Shown: in pieces, positions 7,659-16,495 of the stretch
Numbering within the stretch: position 1 is the stretch's first letter
How the letters are laid out: each line of letters begins with the position of its first letter
Source: Miltoncostaea oceani
GTDB lineage: Bacteria > Actinomycetota > Thermoleophilia > Miltoncostaeales > Miltoncostaeaceae
DNA: 64,000 nucleotides
Direction: 5' to 3'
NCBI RefSeq assembly: GCF_018141545.1
Contig: NZ_CP064357.1
Coordinates: 744,001 to 808,000, forward strand
Translations under genes and position numbers: made by a program
Notes under the pieces: model-generated
Seen by the model: the letters and a program-made list of their open reading frames with translations, nothing else
Database searches by the model: none
What the model was told of the DNA's origin: nothing

Positions 7659-8317
7659 GAGCCCGCCCCGGCCGTCTCGGGTGCCGGGATGACCGAGCGG
7701 ACGAAGAGCAGCTCCGTCTCACGGATCAGGCGCTCGACATCGGGGACGAGGCCCTCCTCGCGGATCGTGATCCTGAGGTCGAAGCCACTCCGGTCCTGCA
7801 CCGAAACCTGCGCGGAGACGATCCCCGCATCCTGGAGACGCGCGACCAGCTCGCGGGCGAAGTCGGAGTTTCCAAGGCCATCCACGTAGCCGCGCCAATC
7901 GGTCGTGGCGATCCAGATGTCGTCGCCGACCTTCCAGAAGCGACGAGCCCGGCTGTAGGCCATCTGCGTCGCCTGTCCGGTGAGGCAGGCCTCGAGGTGC
8001 TCGGCGCCTGCGTAGAAGTGGGCCGGGTCGAAGTGGCAGGTACCGTTGATCTCGACGCCTTGCGCCGCCAGGGCCTGCTGGGTCGCACCGGTGGCCGGAA
8101 CGCCACGCGGATGGCGCGGCCGGAGGCTCGAGATCGGGGCGTCGCTCTCATGGGCGACGGCACTCAGCACCAGCATCCGCCGAAGCTGCTCGGCCGTGTT
8201 GTCGAACCCGGGCGCCAGGGACGCGGTCATCAGATCTCCGACGGTCTCCACTTCGGTGAGACCGAGGGCGCGCTCTGCCATAGCGCGCTCACGTCGGCTC
8301 AGTGAGATCTCGCTCAT
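7655..8317 (-). CDS. Hypothetical protein upstream of the small coupled gene
   Basis: 220 residues from the ATG at 8317 (MSEISLSRRERAMAERALG); an in-frame start four codons upstream is possible. Globular and mixed alpha/beta, with an N-terminal helical segment and a C-terminal strand-rich part (VSAQVSVQDRSGFDLRITI). No signal peptide or membrane span. It overlaps the 50-residue gene by 4 nt. Function unknown. Confidence 0.6.
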   Translation of the reverse strand: MSEISLSRRERAMAERALGLTEVETVGDLMTASLAPGFDNTAEQLRRMLVLSAVAHESDAPISSLRPRHPRGVPATGATQQALAAQGVEINGTCHFDPAHFYAGAEHLEACLTGQATQMAYSRARRFWKVGDDIWIATTDWRGYVDGLGNSDFARELVARLQDAGIVSAQVSVQDRSGFDLRITIREEGLVPDVERLIRETELLFVRSVIPAPETAGAGS

Positions 8318-8447
8318 CGGTCGGGTCACTCGTCGCCCCTCATCGCTCGCTGTCTGCGTCTCACATTCCTCACGATACGACGAGCTCCAGACTCCGCCGC
8401 TCCCGGTGCCCGGCTCAGAGAACCGAACCTTCGGGGCGCCCTTCGGC

Positions 8448-9143
8448 TCAGTAGATCGGCGGTGCCTCGGGCTCGCTCAGGACGACGGGGGCCGACCCGG
8501 GACCGAGGGGTTCGAGGTAGTCGGTCATCCAGGCGAGGGTGCTGTCGCGGACCCGCGCGGCCCGGGGGCCGGGGGCGAGGTGGCTGCTCGTGATGACGAG
8601 GCTCGAGCCGCGGATCATCAGCGGCGAGGGCCCGAGGTGGCGGGTCTCCTCGGTGAAGCCGGCGGCGGCCTCGGTGAAGCGCGTCGCGCTGGCCTCATCG
8701 CGGAAGACCCGCATCAAGAGGTGCGGGTGGTCTCCGCGCTCATCGGCCTGCCAGACGGCGACGAGATCCGCGGCCTCGGCGAGCGGATAGATGCTCAGGT
8801 AGCCCGCGTTCGCCTCACGGAAGCCCCAGCCGTAGCCGAAGGCGCACAGGGCGGCGCTGAGGGCATCGACGGGTGCGCGGCGAGCGCGCCGGTTGCAGCG
8901 ACGCAGCTGCCGCGCGCGCCGCAGCCTGCCTCGGAGGCTGACGGCATCCGCCGCCCGCTCGCGCTCAGGGCCGGAGGAGAAGGCCGCGGTGATCCGCAGG
9001 GACCGGTTGATCGAGCCGGCGGGGTACTGCGCGCAGAGGGCCGTCACCAGGCGCGACCTCTCTCGAAGCCCGACCTCGTGGAACGGCGCCCCGAAGGTCG
9101 AGGTCAGGAGAAGGCGCTGCTCGTACACCCGTGGGTCGCTCAT
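8448..9143 (-). CDS. Hypothetical protein
   Basis: 231 residues. A basic patch rich in Arg (about residues 65-90, RGRLRRARQLRRCNRRARR) separates an N-terminal and a C-terminal globular part. The basic stretch suggests nucleic-acid or membrane-surface contact, but no family is recognised. Monocistronic, with a 373-bp gap upstream. Confidence 0.6.
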   Translation of the reverse strand: MSDPRVYEQRLLLTSTFGAPFHEVGLRERSRLVTALCAQYPAGSINRSLRITAAFSSGPERERAADAVSLRGRLRRARQLRRCNRRARRAPVDALSAALCAFGYGWGFREANAGYLSIYPLAEAADLVAVWQADERGDHPHLLMRVFRDEASATRFTEAAAGFTEETRHLGPSPLMIRGSSLVITSSHLAPGPRAARVRDSTLAWMTDYLEPLGPGSAPVVLSEPEAPPIY

Positions 9144-9516
9144 AAGTCCCGGGTACCGATGCCGACTGACCTCTTCTCACTCCACTGCCCCATCTTCCAT
9201 GCCCCTCGCCGAGATGTCCGTCGCAACCGCTGGCACGATCACGATACGACGGCCCTGACGGGGCGACGGACATGTAAGGAGACAGGCCTCAGGACGTCGA
9301 AGTGGGTTCTGGGCGTCGCCGACGATCGGCGATACTGAAGAATGCTTCACGTCGAGCGAGCCTCGAAACGCCAGCCGCGGGTCCAGGAGCAAGCCTTGCG
9401 GACTGCACAGGTCCTGACGCCGGGTTCGAGACCTGCGCGTAGGAGCCCGGCTGTCGCAGTAGAGCCGGGGGGCGACGTGCCACAACGGCGCGTCGCCCCC
9501 CTTGAGCATCTTCCCT
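9144..9516. other. Non-coding gap between two minus-strand genes
   Basis: About 370 bp without a credible gene. It contains the strong hairpin at 9467-9501 next to the FG-GAP gene end. The rest should hold the promoter of the 8448-9143 gene, but no clear hexamers are seen. Confidence 0.5.
9467..9501 (-). terminator. Strong hairpin terminator after the FG-GAP gene
   Basis: GGGGGGCGACG (9467-9477) pairs perfectly with CGTCGCCCCCC (9491-9501). The stem continues inward to 15 bp with an ACAAC loop. It lies 15 bp past the stop of the minus-strand gene. Confidence 0.65.
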
Positions 9517-11802
9517 CTAGGTGAACTGGAAGATGGCGAACCCTCCCGTCTGGCCACCGGCGAGGTTGAGCCGCATCACGCGGCACTGGCCGGCGTAGCT
9601 GTTGGGGGTCTTCCAGTTGAACTTCCAGGCCCCGTTGCCCAGGTACTGGAGGCCCCCGTTGGCGATCTCCGTCTCGACCGCGTCAGCCGGATCGGCGGCG
9701 CCGCACTGGGTGACTCCGCTGGTGATGCTGACGAACGAGGCCGGGTCGCTGACGGGCTGCCCGTTCTCGTCCTGGAGGGTCCACTGCAGCGGGATCGCCC
9801 GGCCCGCCTTCGCCGTGTTGATGGTCGGCGGGAGCGACACGTTGGCGGCCGAGAACAGGCTGGAGATCGCGAACCCGGTCGCCGTGACCGTGTAGCTGCA
9901 GGTTGCGACGGCGGTGTTGCCCGCGAGGTCCTCGGCATTCAGCTGGACGGTGAAGGTCCCCGGGGCTGAGGTGTCGGGCGTCGCGGTGGCACTCGAGGAG
10001 AGCGCGCCGCTCAGCCCGTCCGTGACCGTTCCGACGAGGACCGTCTCCTGGTCGACGGCGTACTCGGGCGTCGCCGGGCAGACGATCTGAGGCGGCGTCA
10101 GGTCGATGCTGACGGCGGCCTCGACCGAGGCGGTGTTGCCGGCCGCATCCTCGGCGGTTCCGGTGACGGTCTGCTCCGCCCCCTCATCGCTGAGCGTCGT
10201 CGACGGCGAGCAGAAGACGAGCTGGGTCTCGTCATCACAGGAGAAGCCGACGGTCACGGGGGTGTTGTTCCAGCCCGCGGCGTTCGGCGACGGGTCGATC
10301 TCGGCGCTGATGGTGGGCGGCTCGAGGTCCTCGGGCACAGTGGCGAGGCCTGCCCCGCTGACCGTGACCAGGTGCGCCGGCGAGACGCTCGACCCGGAGT
10401 CGGTGATGGTGAGCAGGATGTCCCGCACCCCGTCGCCGGTCACGTCCGGAACGCCGTAGGCGCTCAGACCGAGGAACGCGTAGTTGAAGCTCCCCCGGAT
10501 CAGGAACGCCCGCCCGTCCAGAGAGTCGTCGTAGAGGTCGTATCCGGCGCCGAAGTCGGCGTTGGTGACGACCAGGTAGGAACCCGGCTGCGGCCCGGTG
10601 CTCCAGTCGGGGCTGGCGAAGCCGACGTCGCCACGCCCGTCACCGTTCACGTCGCCGAGCCGGTGTGGCCGTGAGAGCGACCCGTAGTCACCGGAGATCG
10701 TCCAGCCGCGGCTGCCGATCTGGGCGATGTTCACGGTGGCGTTCGAGGATGAGCCGAGGACGACGGCGCCTGTGGAGCAGGACAGGCACGTGAAGGCGAT
10801 GTCGTCGCGCCCGTCGCCGTTCAGGTCCCCGATGCCGGTGACCGACCGGGGGTCGTCGCCGCCGAGCCGGCCCGGACCGTCGATGCGCATGCCGGCAGCG
10901 CCCAAGGTGGCGGTGTCGATCGTGGTCGCGGTGGCCTTGCCGTAGATGACGTAGATCGAGCCGAGGTTCGCGCCCCGGGCCCGTGGTGCGGAGACGGCGA
11001 TGTCGTCACGCCCGTCGCCGTTCACGTCGCCGGCGGCAGCCAGCGCGAAGCCGAACTCGGCGCTCTGGCGGGAGCCATCCATCCGGTAGCCGCCGGAGCC
11101 GAGGGCGTCCAGGTCGATGAGTGCCGGCCAGCCCGTGCTGCTGCCGAAGACCACCCATGCGGATCCGCTCAGGTTGCCCTTCGGCTCCGAGCTGAGGTTC
11201 GAGAAGGCGAGGTCGGTGACCCCGTCGCCGTTTGCGTCGCCGACCCGGGCCGCCTGCAGGTAGATGGGGTTGTTCGGGTTGGTGTGGCGGATGCGGACGC
11301 CATCGGCCGTGCTGAAGGACGCGAGGTCGAGGTCGCCGTTGTCGCGGCCGTAGACGATGAAGGACTCCGCGGTCGCGGTCACCGACGTCGTCGGGACGAA
11401 CAGGTCATCGCGACCATCACCGTTCAGGTCGCCGAGGTTGGCGATGAATCGCTCCTGGGCGCTGCGGGTCGGATCGGAGTCGGTGATCGTGAGACCCTGG
11501 CCCTCGCCGATCAGGTCCTCGGCGGCCTCACCGTCAACGGGACCGAAGACGACCAGGATGCTCGCGACGTTGTTGTTGTTCTTGTCGACGACGTAGTCGC
11601 GCTGGCCGTCGCCGTTGAAGTCGCCGATGGCGCTGGCTCCGTTGCCGACGTTCCCCGGTCCGTTCTCCGGGGCCGCCCATGACAGGACGGGGGTGGCCGG
11701 CGTCTGGGCGAGATCGATGGTCTCTATCCCGAGCGCAGGCGACGCACCCGCCAGGCAGGTGGCAGCAACGAGCAGGGTGCGCAAGAGCGAGGGTGGACTC
11801 AC
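9517..11802 (-). CDS. Secreted FG-GAP beta-propeller protein with PxKF domain
   Basis: 761 residues from GTG. An N-terminal signal peptide (LLRTLLVAATCLAGASPALG) is followed by about seven FG-GAP repeats over residues 35-470, each with a calcium-binding DxNGDGxxD motif (DFNGDGQRD, DLNGDGRDD, DANGDGVTD and others). Two Ig-like segments follow, with DEGAEQTVTGTAEDAAGN and a DLTPP hinge. The last 110 residues match the PxKF domain found in exported actinobacterial proteins. The protein should be exported and form an extracellular calcium-stabilised propeller, perhaps for adhesion. There is no sortase motif or C-terminal anchor, so release or non-covalent attachment is likely. Domain assignment is confident; the ligand is unknown. 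Confidence 0.88.
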   Translation of the reverse strand: MSPPSLLRTLLVAATCLAGASPALGIETIDLAQTPATPVLSWAAPENGPGNVGNGASAIGDFNGDGQRDYVVDKNNNNVASILVVFGPVDGEAAEDLIGEGQGLTITDSDPTRSAQERFIANLGDLNGDGRDDLFVPTTSVTATAESFIVYGRDNGDLDLASFSTADGVRIRHTNPNNPIYLQAARVGDANGDGVTDLAFSNLSSEPKGNLSGSAWVVFGSSTGWPALIDLDALGSGGYRMDGSRQSAEFGFALAAAGDVNGDGRDDIAVSAPRARGANLGSIYVIYGKATATTIDTATLGAAGMRIDGPGRLGGDDPRSVTGIGDLNGDGRDDIAFTCLSCSTGAVVLGSSSNATVNIAQIGSRGWTISGDYGSLSRPHRLGDVNGDGRGDVGFASPDWSTGPQPGSYLVVTNADFGAGYDLYDDSLDGRAFLIRGSFNYAFLGLSAYGVPDVTGDGVRDILLTITDSGSSVSPAHLVTVSGAGLATVPEDLEPPTISAEIDPSPNAAGWNNTPVTVGFSCDDETQLVFCSPSTTLSDEGAEQTVTGTAEDAAGNTASVEAAVSIDLTPPQIVCPATPEYAVDQETVLVGTVTDGLSGALSSSATATPDTSAPGTFTVQLNAEDLAGNTAVATCSYTVTATGFAISSLFSAANVSLPPTINTAKAGRAIPLQWTLQDENGQPVSDPASFVSITSGVTQCGAADPADAVETEIANGGLQYLGNGAWKFNWKTPNSYAGQCRVMRLNLAGGQTGGFAIFQFT

Positions 11803-12028
11803 GGGCGTCTCACAGTCTCGGGGAAGGGCGGATGAACCTAGCAGCGGGGGGTGACGTCACAGGACTCCTGGGAGGCTCACCCCCGTGGCATGCGTCGGGG
11901 CCGCTCCCCACCATCGATAGATCGCCAGACATCTCGGGACCCGGTCGGCCCTGCGATCGGCGCCGGGCCTCCAGAGGCGGCAGGTCCGAGTGTGGCCTGC
12001 CGACGCGCGGTGAACGCCGACGGCGTTC

Positions 12029-12034
12029 TAGACT
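12029..12034 (+). promoter_or_regulatory. -10-like hexamer TAGACT, leaderless
   Basis: TAGACT ends 6 nt before the ATG at 12041; no ribosome-binding site. Confidence 0.45.
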
Positions 12035-12040
12035 CACGGA

Positions 12041-12586
12041 ATGCCTGACCAGTTCGATGAGGCGTTGGAGCGTGCGAAGCAGGCGGTCGATGAGATGGAG
12101 GCCGCGGAGCAGGAGGAGGCCGCCCGCCAGGCGAGGCTCGCAGCTGAGGCGGACGCCCAACGAGCGCGGGCACTTGCGCGTCTTCCTGCCCTGGAGCGAG
12201 CAGTCCAGGAGCTGCTCAGGACAGACCCGCCGCCGGACCAGGAGACCGTCGAGCGAGAAGGCAGCCGGTCTACGGGGGAGGACTTCAAGAGCGGCCACCC
12301 AACGACAGGGCCCCCTAGAGGCGACATGGCCAGGCTGTATCGCCCGGGACGCGAGGGAGGCATCTTCAAGGGTCGTCCGCCCAGGTTCGTCGGGTGGCGG
12401 GTCTTGTCCACCGGGATGACCATCGCGGCCGACGGCAGTATCGATTTGCTGCCGTCCCTCCTGGCTGGGGAGGGCCTGAGGATCTCTCGGCCCGACGACT
12501 ACCCTCTGGTGTACTCACCTGAGGCGGTGATCGGTCGCGCGATCGAAGCGATCGCCGTCTACCTGACTCACCTCGCTCGAGAGTGA
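12041..12586 (+). CDS. Hypothetical coiled-coil protein
   Basis: 181 residues. The N-terminal 60 are a charged Ala/Glu/Arg helix (EALERAKQAVDEMEAAEQEE), likely coiled coil. The remainder is a small globular part ending in a helix (VIGRAIEAIAVYLTHLA). No recognised family, no export signal. Confidence 0.6.
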   Translation: MPDQFDEALERAKQAVDEMEAAEQEEAARQARLAAEADAQRARALARLPALERAVQELLRTDPPPDQETVEREGSRSTGEDFKSGHPTTGPPRGDMARLYRPGREGGIFKGRPPRFVGWRVLSTGMTIAADGSIDLLPSLLAGEGLRISRPDDYPLVYSPEAVIGRAIEAIAVYLTHLARE

Positions 12587-12812
12587 CCGCCCCGACGAGA
12601 AGAGAGGCCTGATGATGTGGGGCAGGCAAGGGTCTCCCGACCAGAGCCGTCCCCCGACGCGCGGCACCTCGCGCCGGTCGTATCTTCAACATCTGCCGCC
12701 CATCCCGGTGAGCCCCCACAGAGCGCCAGAGAACTGACACGGCTCCACAGGGGCGGGCTAGGGTTGGGCGGTAATGGGACGAGGCAAGGCGACACACGGA
12801 TCGGGAGCGCCC

Positions 12813-13337
12813 ATGAGGGACGTGCGCACGCCGGCACCCCTGTGGGAGTCCTCGACCGAGGATGAGCGCGTCGAGTACCTGAGCCATGCGCTCGCCTACG
12901 AGGCGAGCGTCCTCAAGGCCCACGTGGAGGGCTTCGGGCGCGTCCCGAAGGGGGTCGCCGACGCCATCAACGGGGCGATCGACCGTCTGCGTCGCGCCGC
13001 ACTCGGGGAGGCGGAGGCCGTTTACCTGCACGGAGTCATATCGAGCCGGGCCTCGTCATCACTGAACCTGGTCCTCGAGGAGGATCCGGACGTCGCCCCG
13101 CTCGTGCGGTTCACCGACCGCGAGAATGCGCTGCGCCTCGCGCTCGCCGCGGAGGCCGGCGAGCTCGCACAGGCGCTCGACTACGCGGGGTTCCCCGCGA
13201 GCCGGCGGCGCTTCGCCGAGGCCCAGCTGGTGCGGATGCGCGAGGCCGCCGCCGGCCACTACGAGCGCCCCTACGCCGGGACGAACTCCCGCAGTTTCCG
13301 CGGCGCCCTCACCGACCTGCGCCGCGACTCCGCCTGA
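12813..13337 (+). CDS. Hypothetical helical protein
   Basis: 174 residues from the ATG at 12813, chosen because GGGAG lies 5 nt upstream; an ATG at 12774 would add 13 residues. Almost entirely helical, with two long segments (residues about 15-60 and 85-140) rich in Ala/Glu/Arg. No recognised family. Confidence 0.55.
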   Translation: MRDVRTPAPLWESSTEDERVEYLSHALAYEASVLKAHVEGFGRVPKGVADAINGAIDRLRRAALGEAEAVYLHGVISSRASSSLNLVLEEDPDVAPLVRFTDRENALRLALAAEAGELAQALDYAGFPASRRRFAEAQLVRMREAAAGHYERPYAGTNSRSFRGALTDLRRDSA

Positions 13338-13430
13338 GCCTGCGGGAGGGTCTGGCCTGACCGTGATCGCACTGGCGCCTCGTGGGGAACGATCAGGAAA
13401 CCGCCCCGCGACAAGCGCCTCGTCGTGCGC

Positions 13431-14015
13431 TCATCCTGCGCGCCGTCCGGTGACGGTGAAGCTTTTGTCGCGTCCGCCAGCACCCTTCACGTCCACCTGG
13501 AGTGTTTCGCCAAGCCTCGCCTGGACGACGACGACACCGTTAGGAGCGCGGAGCGGGGTGCCGTCCACGAGGGACTGCCGGATACCGGAGAGATCCCGAT
13601 AGGCGGCGATGCTCCCACCACCCGGGGCGTCGTACTGGATCAGCTGACCACGTGCAGCTGCTCGCGCCTGCGGATCGCAGCCAAGTGCGGTTGACCTGTT
13701 GGGCCCGGCCGGCGTGATCCCGAGGCAGACGAACCCGGTCTCGGCGTCCACGCCGGTAAACGCGACGGCGCGTGTCGACGCGCCGCCGTAGCGAAGGCTT
13801 TCCCGGTCGAGTGCCCCGCCTTCGATCTCGACTGTTCCTGTGGGAGTCGCCAGTGTGACCGCGATCTCCGTCGCGACAGCCGGCCGGACCTCGGTCGCGG
13901 CCCCGGAAGGCGTTGCGCCCTGGTGGTCTGACGGCATGAGCAGGCCGGCGCTTACGCCTGACACCGCGGCGCATACTCCTACCGCAATCACTCGCCGCCG
14001 CGTCACGAATCCCAT
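13431..14015 (-). CDS. Exported or membrane-anchored hypothetical protein
   Basis: 194 residues with an N-terminal RRR plus hydrophobic segment (VIAVGVCAAVSGVSAGLLM), a signal peptide or anchor. The mature part is strand-rich with a pair of cysteines (FVCLGI and ALGCD). The same two-cysteine arrangement occurs in the exported protein at 15165, and the two look like distant paralogues. An AAGGGG ribosome-binding site precedes the start. Function unknown. Confidence 0.55.
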   Translation of the reverse strand: MGFVTRRRVIAVGVCAAVSGVSAGLLMPSDHQGATPSGAATEVRPAVATEIAVTLATPTGTVEIEGGALDRESLRYGGASTRAVAFTGVDAETGFVCLGITPAGPNRSTALGCDPQARAAARGQLIQYDAPGGGSIAAYRDLSGIRQSLVDGTPLRAPNGVVVVQARLGETLQVDVKGAGGRDKSFTVTGRRAG

Positions 14016-14138
14016 CGCGAATCCCCTTCGATCGAAGTGCAGTCGGAGACGCCCGAGACAGCATAATCTGCCTTAGCCTAATCCGGATTGGGCTCTGGTC
14101 GGGTCGCTGCTCCTGGCGGGCGGGCTACGGCCTCTGAA

Positions 14139-14930
14139 TCAGGACGGTCGCTCGCCCTTCCATCGCAGGACCTGCTGCGCGATGCACTCGAGCTGGCTAT
14201 CAGTGACCTCACTCATGTACTGGGCACTCAGCGGGGTGTCGATCGACCTCGGCGGGCTATCGACATCGCCGGTCTCGGCCCGGTAGACGTGCCCTTCGGT
14301 TGTCACAAGGATCCACACCTTGCGCTTAGGCGTGTAGCTCTCACGGTCGAAGCGTGACCCGACGGTGAACCACCAGCCCTGAGCTTTCTTGGCCTTCGGT
14401 CGGCCCGTCGTGAAGCCAAAGATCCTGAGGCGCTCCTTCCAGGACCCGGCGTGCTCGCTCAGCGCCGCAGCGAGGTCCGGGCCGGCGCGTGCGTCAGGAC
14501 GCAGGCCGGGGAGTGACGTCGCGAGCAGATCGGCCAGGGCGCGGGACTGCTCCTCCTCCCTTCTTCGGGCCGCCTCCCGCGCCGCGTCCTCGGACTGGCG
14601 CACGGCCGTGGCGCGGGCCTCGGCAATGTGCTCCGCGCACACGAAGACGCCTTCGGCGTTGTGGGTCCCATGGATGCCGCAACGCTCCAGTCCGCATGTC
14701 TGGCATTTCCCGATGGCGAACATCCCGCAGAGGCACATCGATCCTCCCGAGACCGGCGCCGCCTGGTACAGGTGCCCACATGGTCCGTGGACCGGCATCG
14801 GGACACCGGAGAGGTTTCCGTGTAGCCCGGCTGGGGCCGCGCCGACGATGACCGGCGACAGGCACTCGAAGTAGCCCGCCTCGAGCATCCGGATCTGCGT
14901 ACCACCACACTTAGGGCACGGCACCGCCAT
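14139..14930 (-). CDS. Zinc-ribbon hypothetical protein
   Basis: 263 residues. The N-terminus starts with CPKCG (residues 5-9), with further cysteines in CLCGMFAIGKCQTC and CGIH, so two or more zinc ribbons occupy residues 1-105. A charged coiled coil (residues 106-140, EAARRREEEQSRALAD) leads to a C-terminal globular domain with WWFTVGSRFDRE and YTPKRKVWILV. The layout suggests a soluble adaptor with zinc-binding N-terminus. No family recognised. The ATG lies 6 nt after a TAGTAT hexamer. Confidence 0.6.
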   Translation of the reverse strand: MAVPCPKCGGTQIRMLEAGYFECLSPVIVGAAPAGLHGNLSGVPMPVHGPCGHLYQAAPVSGGSMCLCGMFAIGKCQTCGLERCGIHGTHNAEGVFVCAEHIAEARATAVRQSEDAAREAARRREEEQSRALADLLATSLPGLRPDARAGPDLAAALSEHAGSWKERLRIFGFTTGRPKAKKAQGWWFTVGSRFDRESYTPKRKVWILVTTEGHVYRAETGDVDSPPRSIDTPLSAQYMSEVTDSQLECIAQQVLRWKGERPS

Positions 14931-14936
14931 AGCGGG

Positions 14937-14942
14937 ATACTA
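14937..14942 (-). promoter_or_regulatory. -10-like hexamer TAGTAT, leaderless
   Basis: Minus-strand TAGTAT, 6-nt gap, then the ATG at 14930. Confidence 0.45.
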
Positions 14943-15164
14943 CGGGTCCACCTGTGCTGGCGCCGGCGGCCGCCCGGCCCGCTCTGTCAATGAGGTAGCC
15001 AGCTCCAGGACCCCGCCACTTCTGCAGCCCGCGCGGTGGTCAAGTCTGCTCTGCCGCATGGCCTGGCGGGGCTGCTCCGCCTCGCTCGCGTTGGGCCGGG
15101 CTGACCGCGACGACCTGACGTCAGATAGTCAGCAACGATCGCGCGACCACAGCATCCGAGGATC

Positions 15165-15755
15165 TCAGGGAACCGCGACGCGACGGCCATCGCTCCGAAC
15201 GTACGTCAGAACGCCCTGCGGCTTATTGCTGTCCGGACGGGGAAGCACCGCCACGTTATCGACCACCGGCGCTCGACCGTTCGCGCTGGCGACCTCCTCG
15301 TAACCATCGGGAACGAGGTAGAAGTCGAACCCGCTTCCTCCACTCCCGTCCTTGGAGGGCTCGCTTACCACGAGAGTGCCGAAGCTCTTGCCGTCGGCGA
15401 CGTTGGAGCGCGGCCCGCACAACACCGAGATCACGGCGCTACTCCTCGCTGGCACCAGACACACCTCGCCCTCGTCATCGGCGGCAGCGAGGTAGAGCGT
15501 GTACCCCTCGTGCTCGGCTGCCTCCACTGCCCGGCCGGCGTTCACGCCGAGACCCGCGCGGCCGATGGCGTCCGCTGCGCGACCCGGCAGAGGCCTTGGA
15601 GCCGCATCCAGACGCAGGAAGGCCGACACCTGAGTGGTGCCCAGACCCGCGGGCGCCTCCTCGTTCCCCTGGTTGGCAGCGACCGCGAGGCCAGTGCCGA
15701 CGGCGACTAACACCACGACGATCAGCACGCGGCTCTGGACCCGAACTGCTCGCAA
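15165..15755 (-). CDS. Exported hypothetical protein, distant paralogue of the 13431 gene
   Basis: 196 residues from a TTG start preceded by AAGGG at a normal distance. A hydrophobic N-terminal segment (VLIVVVLVAVGTGLAVAA) acts as anchor or signal. The extracytoplasmic part has a cysteine pair (EVCLVP and VLCGP) spaced as in the 13431 protein, and a similar strand-rich tail. Function unknown. Confidence 0.5.
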   Translation of the reverse strand: MRAVRVQSRVLIVVVLVAVGTGLAVAANQGNEEAPAGLGTTQVSAFLRLDAAPRPLPGRAADAIGRAGLGVNAGRAVEAAEHEGYTLYLAAADDEGEVCLVPARSSAVISVLCGPRSNVADGKSFGTLVVSEPSKDGSGGSGFDFYLVPDGYEEVASANGRAPVVDNVAVLPRPDSNKPQGVLTYVRSDGRRVAVP

Positions 15756-16215
15756 AGCTCGACCCTTCAGCGTGGACGGCGGACGACCACCGTGCCACTC
15801 CCAGCCACCCAGGGAAAGAGCTCTTGAGCAATTCCCAGCCGATACACAGGCTCCTCGGCGGCACTCATAGTCCGCGCCGCCCGCCCCAGGCGAATCAGCC
15901 CAGAAGCGGGCCTGGCAGGCCCCCGGCCTCCGACTGCGCTGAGCGAAGGGCTATCCGTTCACCGGCACCTCTACCCTTCCGGGCGCCGCCGGGAGAGGGC
16001 CTGGACCCTCTCGATCAGTCGATCCAGCTCATCGTCATCAGTGGGAAGTCGACTCCGGAAGCCCTCAGCGGAGTCGGAGAACCGCCCGCGGGCCGGTGGC
16101 TCGATACCCCTGTCCGCACTTCGGGGATTGGGCCGAGACGATGAGGGATCAGGGAACACGGCCGAGCCTTCCTCAAAGGGCTGGAGTGGAAACAAGCCCT
16201 AACACTGGCCTCTCA
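15756..16215. other. Non-coding gap upstream of an exported-protein gene
   Basis: About 460 bp lying between the 15165 gene and the tRNA. A 74-codon minus-strand frame (15971-16195) starts with TTG and lacks support. No repeats or hairpins stand out. Confidence 0.4.
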
Positions 16216-16289
16216 TAACGGGGGCCGGATTCGAACCGACGACCTCCAGGTAATGAGCCTGGCGAGCTACCAAACTGCTCTACCCCGTG
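16216..16289 (-). tRNA. tRNA-Met (CAT), initiator-like
   Basis: A 74-nt cloverleaf folds cleanly: acceptor 7 bp, D-arm GAGC/GCTC, anticodon stem CCAGG/CCTGG with loop CTCATTA (anticodon CAT), T-loop TTCGAAT, and no encoded CCA. Two initiator hallmarks are visible: the first acceptor pair is mismatched (C1 against U72) and the D-stem has A11-U24. The anticodon stem deviates from the canonical initiator because the expected GGG/CCC run is AGG/CCT. It is therefore a diverged initiator-type tRNA, isolated from any other RNA gene. Confidence 0.88.
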
Positions 16290-16481
16290 GGGGTATCAGT
16301 GACCATACACCGGCCGTCAATAGGCGCATGTCTCCTCATCTCCGGCTCCGTGTGAGCGCCGCCGCGATCCTTCCTGACAGACACCGAGGCGATGGCATCC
16401 GCGGCCGCTGACATCGCCGCTTGCGGCACTGATAGGAGGGCGTTTGGGCGAGAGAGTTCCGGCAGGGCCGGACTTTCCGCC

Positions 16482-16487
16482 TAGAGT
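16482..16487 (+). promoter_or_regulatory. -10-like hexamer TAGAGT
   Basis: TAGAGT lies 8 nt before the ATG at 16496 (5 nt before an in-frame GTG at 16493). Supports a leaderless start there. Confidence 0.4.
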
Positions 16488-16495
16488 GATCGGTG

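Noticed and set aside
9342-9524. 60-codon plus-strand frame near the FG-GAP terminator
   Set aside because: It overlaps a strong hairpin and the end of the opposite gene, and the product looks like noise.
15971-16195. 74-codon minus-strand frame next to the tRNA
   Set aside because: TTG start, no ribosome-binding site or promoter hexamer, unremarkable product. Not enough support.
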